NCBI GenBank assembly: GCA_035426385.1
Contig: DAOLZQ010000009.1
Span: 1 to 64,000, forward strand
Source: Parvibacillus sp035426385
Lineage (GTDB): Bacteria > Bacteroidota > Bacteroidia > Chitinophagales > Saprospiraceae
Length of the DNA stretch: 64,000 nt
Direction of reading: 5' to 3'
Both the position numbers and the translations under genes were made by a program. The notes under the pieces are model-generated. The model saw only the letters and a program-made list of their open reading frames with translations. It was not told the origin of the DNA and made no database searches. Positions 61,322-64,000 of this stretch are shown in pieces (the first letter of the stretch is position 1; every line of letters begins with the position of its first letter).

Positions 61322-61675
61322 ATGGAAGACTGGGAATTAGATTTTCATTGGCAGAAAACACGCCATACAGTTAAGGAACTGATGCAGCGTGATACACTGC
61401 CCGACCTCAATGCCGTCCTCTTGCTGATCGGTATCCGTGAGCTGGGACAAGTGCGTCACAAATATTCAAAGGAAGAGAAGCAGGACCTGATGCATATCGC
61501 TGTGTGTACGCTGTTGGAACCCGAGGGATACTATACCTTCGAGGGTATCGATGATGATGGCTGGCCGCATTGGCTAAATACAAAACCTTTTATGCTTCGT
61601 GGTGCAGAGGATCAGGAGCGATTCCTGAAGGAAAAAGTCAACGCCTATTTTGATAAATTAGAACAGGAGGAGTGA
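61322..61675 (+). CDS. small conserved protein of unknown function
   Basis: A 117-residue acidic cytoplasmic protein 4 bases after the permease gene. It has WELDFHWQKTRHTVKELMQR, LNAVLLLIGIRELGQ, and DDDGWPHWLNTKPFMLRG near the C-terminus. No known motif; the pattern looks conserved in Bacteroidota next to lol genes, but that is impression only. Probably co-transcribed with the permease. Confidence 0.7.
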   Translation: MEDWELDFHWQKTRHTVKELMQRDTLPDLNAVLLLIGIRELGQVRHKYSKEEKQDLMHIAVCTLLEPEGYYTFEGIDDDGWPHWLNTKPFMLRGAEDQERFLKEKVNAYFDKLEQEE

Positions 61676-61711
61676 GTCAAAACAAAATGCTGAAATCCGG
61701 TTATTAAAGTC

Positions 61712-62461
61712 TTATTCGCTGCTCAATTTATATTTTCTCCCCACATAAACAATCAGCATAGTCATAATACCTATTGACACAATTGAAGAATTTAAAGTGC
61801 CGAGATTCAACCCGCCTTGATCGAGCGGTTTTGTAAGGAAGTCACCAAAAGTAGCTCCAAAAGGTCGGGTGAAGATAAATGCCACCCAAAACAATAGAAT
61901 GTGATTTATTTTCGTGAGATAATGCAAGAGCACCACCAGTATAATTATACCACCGGTGATCAGAGCACCTTGTAAATAACTCAACCCAAAATATTCCCCC
62001 AGGAAATCACCAAAGGCAGTCCCCAGACTATTTGAGAATAAAATGGCAGTCCAGTAATAAATTTCTTTTGTTTTGTCCACAATTGGGAAAACTTCAAGAT
62101 TCTTGTATTTGCGAAACCAAAGAAACAAAGTAAACACCAGACAGACCACTAAGCTTAGGCTACCAAAGGTATATCCCAGGTGTAAGGTCCTGTCAATATA
62201 ATCTGAGATCTCAGTACCAAGTGTGGTGGTGCCAATAATGACCAACCAATAGACTGCAGGCACATATTTTTTGAATGAAAGTTGGGTTAGTAATATAATG
62301 AAGAAAAAAGCAAAGGTGATGGCTATGCCAATAGTATAACCTAAGTTTAGAGTCATTGAGATGAAATCACCCAGTGTTTCACCGAGGGTGGTGGCCACAA
62401 TTTTCATTAGCCAAAAGACCAGTGTTATTTCAGCAACCTTATTATTCTGTTCAGCCGCCAT
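61712..62461 (-). CDS. DUF347 (COG4705) membrane protein with four internal repeats
   Basis: A 249-residue integral membrane protein with about eight helices built from four repeats: TTLGETLGDFISMTLNLGYT, TTLGTEISDYIDRTLHLGYT, NSLGTAFGDFLGEYFGLSYL and RPFGATFGDFLTKPLDQGGL. Each contains G..(G/S)D(F/Y), the DUF347 repeat. Acidic and polar residues inside helices (E, D, T) are symmetrical, as expected of a transporter for a cation or small molecule. Function is not established. Single gene between convergent and co-oriented neighbours. Confidence 0.9.
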   Translation of the reverse strand: MAAEQNNKVAEITLVFWLMKIVATTLGETLGDFISMTLNLGYTIGIAITFAFFFIILLTQLSFKKYVPAVYWLVIIGTTTLGTEISDYIDRTLHLGYTFGSLSLVVCLVFTLFLWFRKYKNLEVFPIVDKTKEIYYWTAILFSNSLGTAFGDFLGEYFGLSYLQGALITGGIIILVVLLHYLTKINHILLFWVAFIFTRPFGATFGDFLTKPLDQGGLNLGTLNSSIVSIGIMTMLIVYVGRKYKLSSE

Positions 62462-62591
62462 TTGCTTTGTTTTTAGGCTGTTAAGTTAAATTATTTGGAC
62501 TTAATATTTGAAGGATGGCAAATATATGTGAGCTCAATGATGGGGATAACGGCGTGTTAGTATTTTATTATCTCATCTAAGATGAAAATTT

Positions 62592-63089
62592 CTATTTTTT
62601 ATTTAGTGCCTTTATTAAATGCCAGGTCATGGGAATAAAAGTCAACCCCATTACAAGTACGATAAACCAGACGCCGAGCCCATTTGCTTTACCGGCAGTA
62701 TCTCGGAACGTATTAAATACAATTAGACCCAATATAACTGTCGTAGTCAGGTTCAGATATCGCATCATTCGAGTAGCATTAGTGTATTGTCTTAGTGCAT
62801 TATCCGCTGTGATGCGGATGGGATAATTGAAGATATGTGGATATCGGACTAATACAGACATTCCTATAAAGAGGGCGGTGGCCACCAGAGGGAGGGTAAA
62901 TATATTTGCTTTTCTTCCGAATCCATCTGCCTCACCAGCCATATTGTAGTGCATTGGAATTATATCAGGCAATTTGGAATAATTTATAAAAGTGAATATC
63001 CATATTGCCATCAAGGCACACCACCCGACTAATTCAAGTACTATATCTATGCTCTTAAGTGGTATTTTTATTTTTGGCCGTTCTTGCAT
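62592..63089 (-). CDS. DUF1648/SdpI-like membrane protein
   Basis: A 165-residue membrane protein. The first helix leads into NYSKLPDIIPMHYNMAGEAD and GFGRKANIFTLPLV, which is the DUF1648 signature (LP..IP.H.(N/F)..G..D...K). Three or four more helices follow. Related to SdpI-type immunity proteins, but without the full length. Role unknown. Confidence 0.85.
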   Translation of the reverse strand: MQERPKIKIPLKSIDIVLELVGWCALMAIWIFTFINYSKLPDIIPMHYNMAGEADGFGRKANIFTLPLVATALFIGMSVLVRYPHIFNYPIRITADNALRQYTNATRMMRYLNLTTTVILGLIVFNTFRDTAGKANGLGVWFIVLVMGLTFIPMTWHLIKALNKK

Positions 63090-63149
63090 TTATAATTTAT
63101 TATCAAAAATAATAACCTCTTCCAAAGTTTAATTAGGAGTTGAATTTAT

Positions 63150-63770
63150 TTACAATTTCCTAAAGGAGCAAAAAACAAAATTTTGGATAGTATCAAAGGG
63201 AGTCATATGATCCACAGAGATGCACTTTATTTTTCGAAAGTAGTCTTGAAATCGAAGTATCAGTGTAGCTTCAGAGTATTGTTTGATTTCAATACCGCTA
63301 CATTTTTTTGGCCCTTTTTCTGAAAAAGTTCCGATTACTAAAATTCCAGCTGGAGCTAATGCATTAGAAGCTGACTTTATATAATTAGAGATTTCATGAT
63401 CTGCAGTCAGGAAATGAAAGGCGGCTCGATCGTGCCAGAAATCATAGGTTTCTGTTGGATCAAAGGTGGCGATATCTGAGACTATCCATTTCACACGATC
63501 TGCGTGCGGGTTAAGTCGCTGCTTTGCTCTATCTATCGCTGCTGAGGAAATATCCAGTACCGTAAGATCAGTATATCCCAGTTCCAGCAAATGATCTACG
63601 AGAAGACTGTCACCGCCACCAATGTCGATGATTCTAGCAGTCAAAGGCACGTTAAATTCTCTAAAGAACTCAAGTGAAGTAATTGGAGTGGGCTGATACC
63701 AGCTTGCAGCTGTGAGCTCTTTTGATAGGTAGATATTTTCCCAATGTCCCTTTCGGTCGAAAATTTCCAT
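63150..63770 (-). CDS. class I SAM-dependent methyltransferase
   Basis: A 206-residue methyltransferase. Motif I is IIDIGGGDSLLVDHLLELG (about residues 47-65), then TVLDISSAAIDRAKQRL, DFWHDRAAFHFLT and GILVIGTFSEKGP. The GHWENIY and ASWYQPTP start and DFWHDRAAFHF are typical of the thiopurine-S-methyltransferase-like/UbiE-related group in many bacteria. Methyl acceptor unknown. Confidence 0.88.
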   Translation of the reverse strand: MEIFDRKGHWENIYLSKELTAASWYQPTPITSLEFFREFNVPLTARIIDIGGGDSLLVDHLLELGYTDLTVLDISSAAIDRAKQRLNPHADRVKWIVSDIATFDPTETYDFWHDRAAFHFLTADHEISNYIKSASNALAPAGILVIGTFSEKGPKKCSGIEIKQYSEATLILRFQDYFRKIKCISVDHMTPFDTIQNFVFCSFRKL

Positions 63771-63894
63771 TATGAGAATAGCTTATTTATCTATTGTATA
63801 CCAATAAGTTATTTTTTCTTAGATATTTAGTAAAGGTAGTTGATTTATAGAGGAATCAGAAAGCTTAAAAAGGAAAATAGACAAACATACTATT

Positions 63895-64000
63895 TTAATG
63901 ATTCTTTTTAGGGTGGTCGGTATTTTCCCATTTTTTATTAGGAAATCTTCTGAAATATAAGTGCATAGTATATCCAAATCCCACTCCTCCGATAGTACAG
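63895..64000 (-). CDS. C-terminal end of a gene running off the window
   Basis: The minus strand has an open frame from the window edge to TAA 63895-63897, encoding 34 residues: TIGGVGFGYTMHLYFRRF then PNKKWENTDHPKKNH. It looks protein-like, with a possible short membrane segment, but the fragment is too short for a family call. Confidence 0.45.
   Translation of the reverse strand, partial: CTIGGVGFGYTMHLYFRRFPNKKWENTDHPKKNH

Overview
The window is a chromosomal segment of a Bacteroidota bacterium, most likely from the Saprospiraceae/Chitinophagales side of the phylum. The evidence is: two secreted proteins with C-terminal type IX secretion (T9SS) sorting domains (3283-5304, 5444-7990); Bacteroidota-type promoter boxes (TAnnTTTG) and frequent TTG starts; mevalonate-pathway genes (type 2 IPP isomerase, class II HMG-CoA reductase, a GYDIA-type GHMP kinase); a bacterial geranylgeranylglyceryl/heptaprenylglyceryl phosphate synthase; and Wzi-like and porin-like outer-membrane barrels. 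I saw no rRNA, tRNA, CRISPR array, prophage or intact insertion sequence. Species cannot be named from the sequence alone.

Layout. 0-8 kb is accessory: a methyltransferase, a secreted sialidase, a decayed formylglycine-generating-enzyme-like gene, a large T9SS repeat protein and a T9SS heparinase II/III-like lyase, which suggests glycan scavenging. 8-12.5 kb holds an AraC regulator - pirin - DoxX - YceI set followed by a small graveyard: a truncated DedA-like gene, a membrane gene with an in-frame stop, a RAYT transposase remnant and a frameshifted small membrane gene. 12.7-22.3 kb is the most distinctive locus. A sodium:solute symporter, a KAS III-like enzyme lacking the usual His/Asn, an acyl-CoA ligase, a Cys-rich lipoprotein, a porin-like barrel and a lipoprotein alpha/beta hydrolase lie on the plus strand, divergent from a FabG-like reductase followed by an unknown all-helical protein. 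I read it as an uptake-and-activation system for an organic acid or ester whose substrate cannot be deduced.

22.8-35 kb mixes an orphan GNAT-like protein with housekeeping and stress genes: topA with a nucleotidyltransferase, an ArsR-SRPBCC-YdeI group, an M48 lipoprotein protease, esterases, and DoxX with an ECF sigma factor. At 35.3-36 kb lies a RAYT pseudogene in which the stretch expected to carry the catalytic Tyr has been overwritten by a copy of its own HUH motif.

36-52 kb is core metabolism: lysA; a PabB-like chorismate enzyme followed by the mevalonate trio; a Mo-cofactor-sulfurase-like PLP enzyme; dprA with a TMTC-like glycosyltransferase; a paaH-paaG pair; and a TonB-domain protein. 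52.9-63.9 kb carries a TrmH-type methyltransferase, GGGP synthase with rsgA, a pentapeptide-repeat protein with a Wzi-like barrel, 1-Cys peroxiredoxin, a LolC/E-type permease, a DUF347 membrane protein with four internal repeats, a DUF1648 protein, a methyltransferase, and the tail of one gene running off the right edge.

Several intergenic regions contain short tandem repeats (49.3, 52.2 and 55.5 kb), perfect palindromes that look like operators (15.1, 33.7 and 43.5 kb), and an orphan terminator pair at 58.2-58.35 kb that may mark a small RNA. All function calls come from reading motifs by eye; no database search was possible.
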